From: Pullulanibacillus sp. KACC 23026
GTDB taxonomy: Bacteria; Bacillota; Bacilli; Bacillales; Sporolactobacillaceae
DNA: 64,000 nt
Assembly (NCBI RefSeq): GCF_029094525.1
Contig: NZ_CP119107.1
Coordinates: 1,488,001-1,552,000 of the forward strand
Reading direction: 5' to 3'
Of the stretch, positions 29,428 to 38,763 are shown piece by piece (positions within the stretch are counted from its first letter, which is position 1; every line of letters begins with the position of its first letter). Under the pieces are notes generated by a model. It was not told the origin of the DNA. It did no database searches and saw nothing but the letters and a program-made list of their open reading frames with translations. A program made the position numbers and the translations under genes.

Positions 29428-30346
29428 GACCTTTGATTTCATGAAACAACGGACCCTATTTTTTATTTTTTCAGGTCTCATCACTGTGGCCGGTATTGTC
29501 GTCCTTCTCCTTTTCGGGATGAATTTAGGCATTGATTTTTCAAGTGGAACTCGAATTGATGTTAAAGCTTCTCATGAAATTAACATTGATCAATTTCAAT
29601 CGACAGTTGGGTCATTAGGCTTTCATACAGAACAGCCTGTCTTAGCTGGTCCAAAAAATACCATTGCTAGCATTCGTATAAATAAACAGCTTAATCAAAA
29701 TGAAGTCGCAAAAGTAAGCACTGCGATTCAGAAAAAGTTTGGAGTGAAAGCTTCTGATGTTAATATCAGTACTGTTTCTCCAACGATCGGTCGAGAGCTT
29801 GCTAAAAGTGCGTTCTGGGCAGTTCTCATCTCTTCTGCCTGCATCATTATTTATGTTTGGATTCGATTTGAATTCTTGCAAGGTTTAGCGGCTATTATCG
29901 CCCTGCTTCACGATGCGTTTATTATTATTTCTGTGTTCAGTCTTCTGCATATTGAAGTGAATATTGATTTCATTGCCGCTGTACTGACCATTGTTGGGTA
30001 TTCGATCAATGATACGATTGTGACGTTTGACCGAATTCGGGAAAACATGAAATTAAATAAAAAGAAAATCCGAACGTTTGAGGATTTGAAAGAAATTGTC
30101 AATAAGAGTATTCAGCAAACGTTTGTACGTTCAGTAAGCACCGTCTTAACGGTGTTGCTTGCAACGCTCGCTCTGCTTATCTTTGGCGGGACGTCGATCC
30201 GTACCTTTACGGTAGCCTTGTTAATCGGCTTGATTTCGGGTGCGTATTCTTCCATTTTTATCGCTTCCCCATTATGGGCCATTTGGAAGTTCAAATGGAT
30301 GCAGCGCGATAAGAAAAAACCATCAACATCTGCACAGCCGCAATAA
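29417..30346 (+). CDS. secF: Protein translocase subunit SecF
   Basis: Partner of SecD, 309 residues, with FGMNLGIDFSSGTRIDV after the first helix, a small extracellular domain and five more helices including TIVGYSINDTIVTFDRIREN. GTG start at 29417 preceded by aaggagg inside the secD end, so translation is coupled. Ends at a strong terminator. Confidence 0.95.
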   Translation: MSYKTFDFMKQRTLFFIFSGLITVAGIVVLLLFGMNLGIDFSSGTRIDVKASHEINIDQFQSTVGSLGFHTEQPVLAGPKNTIASIRINKQLNQNEVAKVSTAIQKKFGVKASDVNISTVSPTIGRELAKSAFWAVLISSACIIIYVWIRFEFLQGLAAIIALLHDAFIIISVFSLLHIEVNIDFIAAVLTIVGYSINDTIVTFDRIRENMKLNKKKIRTFEDLKEIVNKSIQQTFVRSVSTVLTVLLATLALLIFGGTSIRTFTVALLIGLISGAYSSIFIASPLWAIWKFKWMQRDKKKPSTSAQPQ

Positions 30347-30351
30347 CTTCG

Positions 30352-30394
30352 AACACTTTAAGGGAAGCTTCGTCTTCTCCTTAAAGTGTTTTTT
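30352..30394 (+). terminator. Intrinsic terminator after secF
   Basis: aacactttaagg (30352-30363) and ccttaaagtgtt (30379-30390), 12 perfect pairs, followed by a run of T. Confidence 0.93.
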
Positions 30395-30473
30395 CTTTGT
30401 TGTTTAGGAAATTATAAAATTCTCGACTTGTGGATACACCGACATTGAAACGTCGTTTTTTGTGCGAAAATAA

Positions 30474-30517
30474 CCTCGCTTTGCGCGGGCACGGCAATAC
30501 GTCCGCGCAAAGCGAGG
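30474..30517. repeat. Perfect 15-bp-arm GC-rich inverted repeat
   Basis: Arms cctcgctttgcgcgg (30474-30488) and ccgcgcaaagcgagg (30503-30517) pair exactly. The 14-nt spacer can itself form an ACG/CGT stem. It sits just left of the tandem array. Confidence 0.9.
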
Positions 30518-30531
30518 GAATCGTCGTTACA

Positions 30532-31545
30532 CGTAAAACGATTAGGCGTAACCAGAATACGCTAACCGCCGCGAATCCGGTCGGAATGCCGAAATAAAGG
30601 ATTGACGTTACACCTATTTCGGTTGAGCGTAACGAGGATACACTATCCGCCGCTAAACGGGGCTGGAATGCCGAAATAACGGAATGTCGTTACGCCTATT
30701 TCGGTTGAGCGTAACGAGGATACGCTATCCGCCGCTAAATGGGGCTGAAATGCCTAAATAACGGAATGTCGTTACGCCTATTTCGGTTGAGCGTAACGAG
30801 GATTCGCTAACCGCCGCGAATCCGGCCGGAATGCCGAAATAAAGGATTGACGTTACACCTATTTCGGTTGAGCGTAACAAGGATACGCTATCCGCCGCGA
30901 AATGGGACGGAATGCCGAAATAACGGAATGTCGTTACTCCTATTTCGGTTGAGCGTAACGAGGATTCGCTATCCGCCGCGAAATGGGACGGAATGCCGAA
31001 ATAAAGGATTGACGTTACACCTATTTCGGTTGAGCGTAACAAGGATACGCTATCCGCCGCGAAATGGGACGGAATGACGAAATAACGGAATGTCGTTACG
31101 CCTATTTCGGTTGAGCGTAACGAGGATACGCTATCCGCCGCGAATCCGGCCGGAATGCCGAAATAACGGACTGATGTTACGCCTATTTCGTTTGAGCGTA
31201 ACCAGAATACGCTATCCGCCGCGAAATGGGCCAGAATGCCGAAATAAGGGACTGACGTTACGCCTATTTCGGTTGAGCGTAACGAGGATACGCTATCCGC
31301 CGCGAATCCGGCCGGAATGCCGAAATAACGGACTGACGTTACGCCTATTTCGGTTGAGCGTAACGAGGATTCGCTATCCGCCGCGAATCCGGCCGGAATG
31401 CCGAAATAACGGACTGATGTTACGCCTATTTTGATTGAGCGTAACGAGGATTCGCTATCCGCCGCGAAATGGGACGGAATGCCGAAATAACGGACTGACG
31501 TTACGCCTATTTCGGTTGAGCGTAACGAGCATTCTCTATTTAACT
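30532..31545. repeat. 81-bp tandem repeat array, about 12 copies
   Basis: The string cctatttcgg or a close variant recurs at 30613, 30695, 30777, 30858, 30939, 31020, 31101, 31182, 31263, 31344, 31425 and 31506, i.e. every 81-82 bp. Each unit contains cgttacgc...gcgtaacg (8-bp arms, 13-nt loop), ggata-cgc-tatcc in most copies, and ccgaaata that can pair with tatttcgg of the next unit. Variants (cgaatccggccgg or cgaaatgggacgg; ggattgacgttacacc, ggaatgtcgttacgcc or ggactgacgttacgcc) alternate, and units at 30858-31019 and 31020-31181 partly repeat as a 162-bp dimer. A partial unit opens the array. Confidence 0.93.
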
Positions 31546-31804
31546 CGGAACGGCCCGTTTTACCCAGGAAGTTGACCAGTAACGTAGCCTAGTTACGCTT
31601 CTTATGTTAAAACGGGACGATTTTCCACATTGGTTAGACAACCACCTATTTTTGTTAAGTGTTTAAACATAAAAACAGTGCCCGAGAAAAACTCATAGGT
31701 TAAATCTATACTTGGGAAGAAGGGAGTCGCGGCGTTAGCGATTTTGTTCTTGTGATATACTAAGGAAAAAATGGTGTGAATGCTGCAGAGTTGAGGTGAT
31801 AGTT

Positions 31805-32122
31805 TTGAAAGGTCAATGGGGGCTGATCCTTGGATTAGTTTTAGCACTAGTGATTGCGATTTTTTCCGTTATTAACGTCAGTGCGGTAACGGTTAATTAT
31901 TTGTTTGGACAGGCTGAGTGGCCGTTAATCTTAGTTGTTTTAGGGTCTGTTTTAATGGGTGGATTGGTCGTTGGAAGTCTCGGCGTCGTAGGAGTGATCC
32001 GATTGAAAATGACGGTCAAACGTCTGGAAAAGCAGCTTAAGGACTATGAGACAAAGGGAGCGGAACTCGTGAGACTGGATAAAGAAAAAGATCGGGCTCA
32101 TCTGGGTCCGAATAAAGACTAG
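31805..32122 (+). CDS. yrvD: LapA-domain membrane protein YrvD
   Basis: 105-residue protein with two hydrophobic helices (about residues 4-24 and 40-65) and a charged coiled-coil tail (VKRLEKQLKDYETKGAE). This is the LapA/DUF1049 pattern, and yrvD precedes recJ in B. subtilis too. TTG at 31805 with gaggtg six bases upstream is preferred over the GTG at 31796, which lies inside that ribosome site. Function unknown; relatives in other bacteria help lipopolysaccharide assembly, which does not apply here. Confidence 0.85.
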   Translation: MKGQWGLILGLVLALVIAIFSVINVSAVTVNYLFGQAEWPLILVVLGSVLMGGLVVGSLGVVGVIRLKMTVKRLEKQLKDYETKGAELVRLDKEKDRAHLGPNKD

Positions 32123-32220
32123 ACCGTTAAACCCATCTGTTTCTAAAGAAATCCAAAAAAATAAGCAAAACGTCAACTAAGATTGGCTGCTTTAAAATGA
32201 AATGGATAATTTTTTGGGGT

Positions 32221-32248
32221 TTGCCGGGTATTCGCTCTCTAGTATAAT
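32221..32248 (+). promoter_or_regulatory. Candidate sigma-A promoter for recJ
   Basis: TTGCCG (32221-32226) and TATAAT (32243-32248) with a 16-bp spacer, 25 bp before the recJ start. Confidence 0.5.
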
Positions 32249-32273
32249 TGTCACGTTAGGGGAGGAGACGATT

Positions 32274-34625
32274 ATGTTAAAATCATCAAAGATTTGGGAT
32301 GTACAGCAGGTGAACGAAGAGGCCATTCAGGAACTTGCACAGGCGGCTCATTGTTCTGAACTGATCGCCCGACTGCTCTATAATCGAGGGATCGCTACTC
32401 CAGAATCGGCCGAATCCTTTTTACATAGTGAGAGGGTTCCTTACCACGATCCGTATCTCATGTTAGGGATGGAAACGGCTGTTGAACGTTTATCTGAGGC
32501 TATTGAAAACGAAGAGAACATACTTGTATTCGGTGATTATGATGCGGATGGTGTGACGTCCACTTCGCTATTAGTTTTGGCACTAAGAGAGCTTGGGGCG
32601 CATGTCTCTTATTATATTCCTGACCGTTTTAAAGAGGGTTATGGACCAAATATTCCAGCTATAGATAAGGCGAAATCAAATGGTGTGTCACTAGTTGTCA
32701 CAGTCGATACAGGCATCAGTGCTGTTAATGTGGCACAGCACGCAAAGTCAATTGGATTAGATTATATTGTGACTGATCACCATGAACCGCCTCCTGAACT
32801 TCCAGATGCCTATGCGATTATTAACCCAAAACAATCGGGATGTACCTATCCTTTCAAAGGGTTGTGCGGGGCGGGGGTAGCTATTAAGCTTGTACAGGCA
32901 CTGTTTGATGAGATGCCAACGCATCTTTTAGATTTAGCAGCAGTAGGAACGATCGCGGATTTGGTGCCGCTTGAAGGTGAGAATCGCCGGATTGTGAAAG
33001 AAGGTCTTCAAGTGCTTTCACAACAGCCGAAACCGGGATTAAAGGCACTCCTCCAGGTTAGCGGTCATACGCCTGGACAAAAAGTGGACAGTGAGCTTGT
33101 TGGCTTTCAATTAGGACCCCGCTTAAACGCAGCAGGCCGCCTGAAGCATGCATCGCTCTCAGCTGACCTTTTAATGGCTGAGGATTGGACGGAGGCTTTG
33201 TCACTGGCTGAGCAAGTTGATCAAATGAACCTTGAAAGAAAGGCTTATGTGGATACCATCTCTGAAGAAGCACAAAAAATGGTGGAGCTGTTTCCTGAAG
33301 ATGAACGTGATTTTATTATTGTAGCTAATCCCGATTGGCATGAAGGGGTACTCGGTATTGTTGCATCACGATTGGTTGAACAGTATTACCGGCCAACTCT
33401 TGTGTTAAGTGTAAATCCGGAAACAGGCATGGCTAAGGGGTCCGCTAGAAGCATTGAAGGATTTGATGTCTTTCAAGCCCTCTCCACTTGTCGTGACCTG
33501 CTCCCGCACTTTGGTGGACATGAAATGGCGGCAGGCTTATCCCTTCCATTTGAGCAAGTAATGGAGCTTAGGGAACGGATGAACCGCTATTCACGTCAAG
33601 TCTTTACTGAAGAGATGCTCGTTCCTCGGCTTCGCGTGGATGCTAGACTTCCACTCGAAGCGATCAGTTTGGGTATGATTGAAGAAATGTCCGTGCTCGA
33701 ACCCTTTGGTGAAGGAAATCCAAAGCCTAAATTTGTCCTAGAGAATGTCATGATCAAAGAAATGAAACCGATCGGAGCGCTTCATAATCATTTGAAGCTT
33801 CAACTGACCGATTCTAAAGAGCAATTAGAGGCGATCTCATTTGGAAAAGGGTTTCTAGCCAGTCAAATGACAGGAGATGCCAGGCTTTCAGTTGCGGGTC
33901 AACTGGGGATTAATGAGTGGAATGGCTTCCGTAAACCCCAGCTTTTTATTGATGATTTCAGCATCAAAGAATGGCAGCTCTTTGATCTTAGAGGCTCGAA
34001 TCAATGGCTTGAGACTTTGCGGGGGATGATTACCCAGCCGGACGTTCATGCCGTTTATTTCAGGGAAGAAACGTATCAGTCACTTCCGCCTGCTTTCATT
34101 CAGGCAAGGTCTGTTGAAGCGTATAAAGAGGAGCAGTTATCAAGCTCATCACTCGTGCTTCTCGATCTTCCGGAATCACTTGAACAATTGAGCGAATTTG
34201 TGGCAAGCATGGATTTCCCTGACAGAATCTATCTAGTGTTTGACCAAAAAGAGGATTCGCTGTTAGAAGGCGTTCCTTCAAGAGAGCAATTCAAACAAGC
34301 GTATGCGCTGTTCTACAAATATCCAAATGTCACGATTGCAAAACTCAGACAATGGGCGCAATACAAACGCTGGTCAATCTCTCAGATGGATTTTATAATA
34401 AAAGTGTTTTTGGAGCTCGAATTTGTTAAAATAGAACAGGATGCACTTGTACCCGTTCAGACATCGGTCAAAAGACCATTGACAGATTCACGCCTTTATC
34501 AGGACCGGCTGAATCAGGCAGAGGTAGAGGAATTTCTATTGTATTCTCCTCGCCAAGCGGTAAAAGACTGGTTTGATCAACAAAAAGTGGACAGACATGT
34601 GGCTAAGGAGGACGTACTCTTATGA
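32274..34625 (+). CDS. recJ: Single-stranded-DNA-specific exonuclease RecJ
   Basis: 5'-3' exonuclease for single-stranded DNA in recombination and repair. DHH domain with [15 protein letters not shown] and [16 protein letters not shown]1 domain with [12 protein letters not shown], then an OB-fold and the C-terminal extension found in Firmicutes RecJ. 783 residues from ATG 32274, which has ggggaggag upstream; an in-frame ATG at 32202 is unlikely because the promoter lies after it. Overlaps apt by 4 bp. Confidence 0.96.
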   Translation: MLKSSKIWDVQQVNEEAIQELAQAAHCSELIARLLYNRGIATPESAESFLHSERVPYHDPYLMLGMETAVERLSEAIENEENILVFGDYDADGVTSTSLLVLALRELGAHVSYYIPDRFKEGYGPNIPAIDKAKSNGVSLVVTVDTGISAVNVAQHAKSIGLDYIVTDHHEPPPELPDAYAIINPKQSGCTYPFKGLCGAGVAIKLVQALFDEMPTHLLDLAAVGTIADLVPLEGENRRIVKEGLQVLSQQPKPGLKALLQVSGHTPGQKVDSELVGFQLGPRLNAAGRLKHASLSADLLMAEDWTEALSLAEQVDQMNLERKAYVDTISEEAQKMVELFPEDERDFIIVANPDWHEGVLGIVASRLVEQYYRPTLVLSVNPETGMAKGSARSIEGFDVFQALSTCRDLLPHFGGHEMAAGLSLPFEQVMELRERMNRYSRQVFTEEMLVPRLRVDARLPLEAISLGMIEEMSVLEPFGEGNPKPKFVLENVMIKEMKPIGALHNHLKLQLTDSKEQLEAISFGKGFLASQMTGDARLSVAGQLGINEWNGFRKPQLFIDDFSIKEWQLFDLRGSNQWLETLRGMITQPDVHAVYFREETYQSLPPAFIQARSVEAYKEEQLSSSSLVLLDLPESLEQLSEFVASMDFPDRIYLVFDQKEDSLLEGVPSREQFKQAYALFYKYPNVTIAKLRQWAQYKRWSISQMDFIIKVFLELEFVKIEQDALVPVQTSVKRPLTDSRLYQDRLNQAEVEEFLLYSPRQAVKDWFDQQKVDRHVAKEDVLL

Positions 34626-35134
34626 ATTATAAGGAGTATATAAAGATTGTTGAGGATTTTCCAAAAGAGGGAATCCGGTTTAAAGATATAACGCCATTAA
34701 TGCAGAATGGCGAGGCTTATAAAGCGGTGATCGATGAGATTGCGGAATACGCGAAAGAGAAGAGCGCGGATGTCATCGTGGGACCAGAAGCAAGAGGCTT
34801 TATTGTAGGGTGTCCTGTGGCCTATACACTGGGATTAGGCTTTGTTCCTGTTCGAAAAAACGGAAAGCTTCCACGTGAGGTTATTCGAGTTGATTATGGC
34901 CTTGAGTATGGCAATGATGCTTTAACGATTCATAAAGATGCGATCACAAAGGGCCAGCGAGTCGTCATTATGGATGATCTGCTCGCAACAGGCGGAACGA
35001 TTGAGGCAACCATTCAGCTCGTTGAACAATTAGGCGGGATTGTGGTTGGAATTGCTTTCATGATTGAGCTCACCGATCTAAATGGTCGTGACAAATTAAA
35101 GAATTACGACTTATTTACATTAACTCAATATTGA
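34622..35134 (+). CDS. apt: Adenine phosphoribosyltransferase
   Basis: Salvages adenine to AMP with PRPP. PRPP-binding motif [14 protein letters not shown], and the substrate region [15 protein letters not shown]. 170 residues, exact family length. ATG overlaps the recJ stop. The recJ-apt-relA order is conserved in Bacillales. Confidence 0.98.
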   Translation: MNYKEYIKIVEDFPKEGIRFKDITPLMQNGEAYKAVIDEIAEYAKEKSADVIVGPEARGFIVGCPVAYTLGLGFVPVRKNGKLPREVIRVDYGLEYGNDALTIHKDAITKGQRVVIMDDLLATGGTIEATIQLVEQLGGIVVGIAFMIELTDLNGRDKLKNYDLFTLTQY

Positions 35135-35139
35135 TTGTA

Positions 35140-35170
35140 AGGGGTGCCGGCTCAGAGGCACTCCTATTTC
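35140..35170 (+). terminator. Terminator-like hairpin after apt
   Basis: aggggtgcc (35140-35148) pairs with ggcactcct (35157-35165) with one G-U; the tail atttct has few T, so strength is uncertain. Confidence 0.5.
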
Positions 35171-35210
35171 TCTAGTTATAAGGTCTCAAAACCTAGTATT
35201 ACCAATAATA

Positions 35211-35256
35211 AGGCGAAAACGTGACAAAAAGGACAAAGATTCGCTTGTTTTCGCCT
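35211..35256. repeat. 10-bp inverted repeat between apt and relA
   Basis: aggcgaaaac (35211-35220) and gttttcgcct (35247-35256) are perfect complements 26 bp apart, followed by a further ttttcgc. It lies about 100 bp before relA and could be a regulatory or terminator structure; no factor is suggested. Confidence 0.6.
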
Positions 35257-35353
35257 ATTTTCGCGCTAAATTATGTTGATGGCTTTACATCAGCAAGAGA
35301 ATTCACGATAATAGAATCATTATATCTTCTGATAAACTAAAGGTGATGGGTAT

Positions 35354-37531
35354 ATGACGTTTCAGGAGTTATTGACAAAAGCGAGTCACTATCTCAGTGA
35401 AGACCAGGTAAAACAAATTGAAGAAGCCTATCATTTTGCGGATGAGGCGCATGCCGGACAAGTTCGCAAATCGGGTGAGCCTTACATTATTCATCCAGTT
35501 GAAGTGGCAGGCATCTTGGTTGATCTTGAGATGGATGCAACAACGATTATTGGTGGCTTGCTCCACGACGTAGTTGAAGATACCCCCGTTAAGTTGGAAG
35601 ATATCTCTAAACGTTTTGGAGAAGAGGTGGCCATACTCGTTGATGGTGTCACCAAACTTCGTCATTTTGAATTCAAATCAAAGGAAGATCAACAAGCCGA
35701 AAATCACCGCAAGATGTTTGTCGCAATGGCACAAGATATTCGGTGCGTTCTAATTAAACTTGCGGATCGTTTGCACAACATGCGAACGCTGAAATATATG
35801 TCTCCAGAGAAACAGATCCAAAAAGCCAATGAAACATTAGAAATTTTTGCACCCCTAGCTAACCGTCTCGGAATTTCGACAATCAAGTGGGAGCTTGAAG
35901 ACATTGCTCTTCGCTTTCTCAATCCGCAGCAATATTACCGAATTGTTAATCTCATGAAGCGAAAGCGGCAAGATCGCTTGGAATATATTGAAGAAGTCAT
36001 GGAGACAATTCGCAAACAGCTGGCAGGAGTTGAAATTGAAGCCAATATCCATGGGCGTCCTAAGCATATCTATAGCATCTATCGAAAAATGGCTTACCAG
36101 AACAAACAGTTTAATGAGATCTATGATTTATTAGCGGTTCGAATCATCGTGGAGAACATTAAAGATTGCTATGCGGTGCTCGGGATTATTCATACCCATT
36201 GGAAACCAATGCCTGGCCGCTTTAAAGATTATATTGCGATGCCGAAACAAAATATGTACCAATCCCTGCACACGACGGTTATTGGTCCAAAAGGGGATCC
36301 CCTTGAAGTACAAATTCGGACAGAAGAAATGCATCGCGTGGCGGAATATGGTATTGCGGCTCATTGGGCATATAAAGAAGGCCGCCAAAAGAATCTGAAT
36401 AATCGGTTTGAAGATAAGTTAGCTTGGTTCAGACAAATTCTTGAATGGCAGAATGAAGCTGAAGATGCTAAAGAATTTATCGAATCCCTCAAAATGGATC
36501 TTTTTTCAGATATGGTTTTTGTTTTTACGCCAAAAGGGGATGTCATTGAGCTTCCAAGCGGGTCGGTTCCGATTGATTTTGCTTACCGCATTCATACGGA
36601 AATTGGCAATAAGACAGTTGGCGCCAAGGTAAACGGCAAAATGGTCCCTCTCGATTATCGTTTGAAGACGGGAGATATTGTTGAAATTACGACCTCCAAT
36701 CATTCTTATGGGCCAAGTCAGGATTGGCTCAAAATGGCCAAAAGTTCTCATGCCAAGAATAAAATCCGTCAGTGGCATAAAAAACAGCGCCGGGAAGAGA
36801 ATGTGGAAAAGGGTAAGGAATCCATTGAGAAGGAACTCCGCAGCCAAGGATTCGATCCAAAGGAGATTTTAACCGAATCCAATATTAAGGTCGTGGCAAC
36901 GAAATATAACTTCGCAACTGAAGAGGAAATTTATGCGGCAGTGGGCTATAATGGCATCACGCCAAAGCAAGTTGTGACCCGTCTGACTGAGAAAGTCCGT
37001 AAGACCCAATCTGAAAGTGCCGAGGCGATTCTTAAGAACTTTCCAGAAGTGGGTACTTATCAAACCACAAAACGAAAGACAGATTCCGGGGTTCGGGTTA
37101 AAGGTGTTGATAACCTGATGATCCGGTTATCGAAATGCTGCAATCCGGTTCCGGGCGATGAGATCATCGGCTACATTACGAAGGGCAGAGGGGTATCCAT
37201 TCATCGCGCCAATTGTCCGAATGTTTATCAGCATGATGGAGAAGCGCGCCTTTTAGAAGTCGAGTGGGAAGGACAAGAGGTGGGCAAAAAGCATTATAAC
37301 GTTGATATTGAAATTACAGGCTATGATCGCAACGGGCTATTAAATGAAGTGCTCCAAGCCGTCTCAGAAACAAAGACGCAAATTATTGCCGTCAGTGGAA
37401 AAGCGGACAAGAACAAAGTGGCCCTTATCCATATGACCATTGCCATACCAAATGTGAATCATTTGGTGAAAGTCGTGGATCGGATTAAGCGGCTTCCAGA
37501 AATCTATTCCGTGCGCCGAATGATGGATTAA
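35354..37531 (+). CDS. relA: Bifunctional (p)ppGpp synthetase/hydrolase Rel
   Basis: Stringent response enzyme of 725 residues. Domains in order: HD hydrolase with [12 protein letters not shown] (about 50-150), synthetase with [21 protein letters not shown] (about 240-340), TGS ([17 protein letters not shown], about 390-450), zinc-finger/helical region with [13 protein letters not shown], and C-terminal ACT ([17 protein letters not shown]). All catalytic motifs look intact, so both activities are expected. ATG 35354. dtd follows after 20 bp. Confidence 0.97.
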   Translation: MTFQELLTKASHYLSEDQVKQIEEAYHFADEAHAGQVRKSGEPYIIHPVEVAGILVDLEMDATTIIGGLLHDVVEDTPVKLEDISKRFGEEVAILVDGVTKLRHFEFKSKEDQQAENHRKMFVAMAQDIRCVLIKLADRLHNMRTLKYMSPEKQIQKANETLEIFAPLANRLGISTIKWELEDIALRFLNPQQYYRIVNLMKRKRQDRLEYIEEVMETIRKQLAGVEIEANIHGRPKHIYSIYRKMAYQNKQFNEIYDLLAVRIIVENIKDCYAVLGIIHTHWKPMPGRFKDYIAMPKQNMYQSLHTTVIGPKGDPLEVQIRTEEMHRVAEYGIAAHWAYKEGRQKNLNNRFEDKLAWFRQILEWQNEAEDAKEFIESLKMDLFSDMVFVFTPKGDVIELPSGSVPIDFAYRIHTEIGNKTVGAKVNGKMVPLDYRLKTGDIVEITTSNHSYGPSQDWLKMAKSSHAKNKIRQWHKKQRREENVEKGKESIEKELRSQGFDPKEILTESNIKVVATKYNFATEEEIYAAVGYNGITPKQVVTRLTEKVRKTQSESAEAILKNFPEVGTYQTTKRKTDSGVRVKGVDNLMIRLSKCCNPVPGDEIIGYITKGRGVSIHRANCPNVYQHDGEARLLEVEWEGQEVGKKHYNVDIEITGYDRNGLLNEVLQAVSETKTQIIAVSGKADKNKVALIHMTIAIPNVNHLVKVVDRIKRLPEIYSVRRMMD

Positions 37532-37551
37532 AAAGAGAGGAGGCTTCTAAT

Positions 37552-37992
37552 ATGAGAGTCGTGCTTCAGCGTGTTAAGGCAGCCTCTGTAACGGTTGAGG
37601 GAACGGTTGTTGGACAAATTGAAAAGGGGCTTCTTCTCCTTGTCGGGATACATGAATCGGATACCGAAGAGCAGCTTCCTTATATGGTTAGTAAGATTAC
37701 CGAACTTCGGATATTTGAAGATGAGTCTGGCAAAATGAATGAGTCCCTTCTTGACCAAGGCGGGGCTATTCTCTCCGTTTCTCAATTTACATTATACGGG
37801 GATACGACTAAAGGGAGACGGCCTAATTTTATGAAAGCGGCTCGTCCTGAGAAGGCGGAGCCACTTTTTAATCAATTTAATCAAGAACTGCGCCATAAAG
37901 GTTTAAAGGTCGAAACAGGACAATTTGGGGCCATGATGGACGTCTCTTTGATTAATGATGGGCCTGTGACTTTAATTATAGATAGCAAATAA
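37552..37992 (+). CDS. dtd: D-aminoacyl-tRNA deacylase
   Basis: Removes D-amino acids (and glycine from mischarged tRNA-Ala). Diagnostic segments [19 protein letters not shown] and [20 protein letters not shown], the latter near the C-terminus. 146 residues, usual length, with gagaggagg upstream. Pairs with relA in Bacillales. Confidence 0.97.
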   Translation: MRVVLQRVKAASVTVEGTVVGQIEKGLLLLVGIHESDTEEQLPYMVSKITELRIFEDESGKMNESLLDQGGAILSVSQFTLYGDTTKGRRPNFMKAARPEKAEPLFNQFNQELRHKGLKVETGQFGAMMDVSLINDGPVTLIIDSK

Positions 37993-38008
37993 GGGGCGTA
38001 TAGATTTA

Positions 38009-38051
38009 ATTCCTTTGGGGATACTGTTAAAAAATCCAAAGGAGTTTTTTT
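38009..38051 (+). terminator. Intrinsic terminator after dtd
   Basis: aattcctttggggat and atccaaaggagtt pair with a two-base bulge and one G-U, followed by seven T. Ends relA-dtd. Confidence 0.8.
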
Positions 38052-38444
38052 ATGCGTGTCTCATTAAGCCAGTCTTTAAGAACGGATCCAACGATGAAAA
38101 TAGATTTCGCAACACATAAACTAGAGGCTCTTTTGTCCAGTGAAGAGCTCGAGTCGAATGGCCTAATTTTTGATAAGAGGACCTCTTCCAAACGGACGGG
38201 TTTGAGCAGATGACAGCTTAAAGCGTCGCCCGGTATCTTATGAATCTGAGAGATCCTTTCAGTGCCGCGTACTCCGCAAGTCTTTCTTAAAGGGCCAATC
38301 CCCGCTTGAGACCATCTCGGTTCTGAAGTTTGCGGATCCCCCCCTGAGATCCTGTAAATAGGGCATTCAAAAAGAAAATTAATTGAAGAAGTGCTTGACA
38401 AACGATTTGAACATCCTTATATTTATGAAAAAGAAGATTCGTAA
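38052..38444 (+). pseudogene. Possible decayed gene between dtd and the hisS leader
   Basis: From an ATG at 38052 a protein-like frame runs MRVSLSQSLRTDPTMKIDF and on through HKLEALLSSEELESNGLIF to KRTGLSR, then stops at about 38211. A second stretch of protein-like sequence ends KLIEEVLDKRFEHPYIYEKE at a TAA (38442-38444). The frames between are broken by several stops. The parent family was not recognised. No ribosome site precedes the ATG, which abuts the dtd terminator. B. subtilis has yrvJ at about this place, but no amidase motif is visible. This may be a remnant or simply non-coding DNA. Confidence 0.35.
38395..38423 (+). promoter_or_regulatory. Sigma-A promoter for the hisS T-box transcript
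   Basis: TTGACA (38395-38400) and TATATT (38418-38423) with a 17-bp spacer. It lies inside the end of the possible gene remnant, about 10 bp before the T-box leader begins. Confidence 0.8.
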
Positions 38445-38700
38445 TCCTAGGAAAAAGAGAGTAATTAGGAGAAGCGTGTGCAAGAGAGGGAAGGTCTAGG
38501 CTGAAAACCTTCCTCATTAGCCCCTAATGAAAGACACTTTGGAGGAGCTTTCATGAAATGAGTAGTGGAAGCCGTAAGCAAGGCGTTAACTTGCAAAGTG
38601 AAGACATATTAATTCGTCTTAACAAGGGTGGTACCGCGGGTCCAATACTTATAACTCGTCCCTTATTTGCTTATGATCAGCAAATAAGGGGCTTTTTTAT
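38430..38700 (+). promoter_or_regulatory. T-box leader of hisS-aspS
   Basis: The T-box proper, aagggtggtaccgcg, is at 38624-38638. The terminator that competes with it is cccttatttgc (38660-38670) with gcaaataaggg (38680-38690) and a T-run to 38700. Uncharged tRNA binding should favour the antiterminator and allow hisS-aspS transcription. A CAC in gaaagacacttt (about 38529-38540) is a possible histidine specifier; this is inferred from the downstream gene, not from a folded model. Confidence 0.9.
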
Positions 38701-38763
38701 TTATTCAGGTGGAAAAGGAAAAGGGTCTTTTTTCATCTTTAATTGGGAAAAGGAGTGGGAGAG

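Larger units (their letters stand above)
30400..31757. repeat. Dispersed non-coding element, copy A (expanded)
   Basis: Left end ttgtttaggaaattataaaa (from 30400) and right end (31622-31757, with ccacattgg, agacaac, cttggg and agaagggagtcg) both have counterparts in the same order and orientation at 59951-60157. Between them this copy carries the GC-rich inverted repeat and the 81-bp tandem array. No credible gene lies in this 1.4-kb gap between secF and yrvD. Each copy starts just after an intrinsic terminator. Confidence 0.7.

Noticed and set aside
29405-29430. secD/secF as a frameshifted single secDF gene
   Set aside because: secF has its own ribosome site and GTG start and a normal N-terminus, and secD has a normal C-terminus, so two genes are the simpler reading.
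30725-31434. Open reading frames on both strands across the tandem array (27-residue repeats)
   Set aside because: The 81-bp period is a multiple of three, so any frame free of stops in one unit stays open through the array. No ribosome sites, and frames break where units are 82 bp.
30532-31545. CRISPR array
   Set aside because: Units are contiguous 81-bp tandem repeats with no unique spacers, and no cas genes are present.
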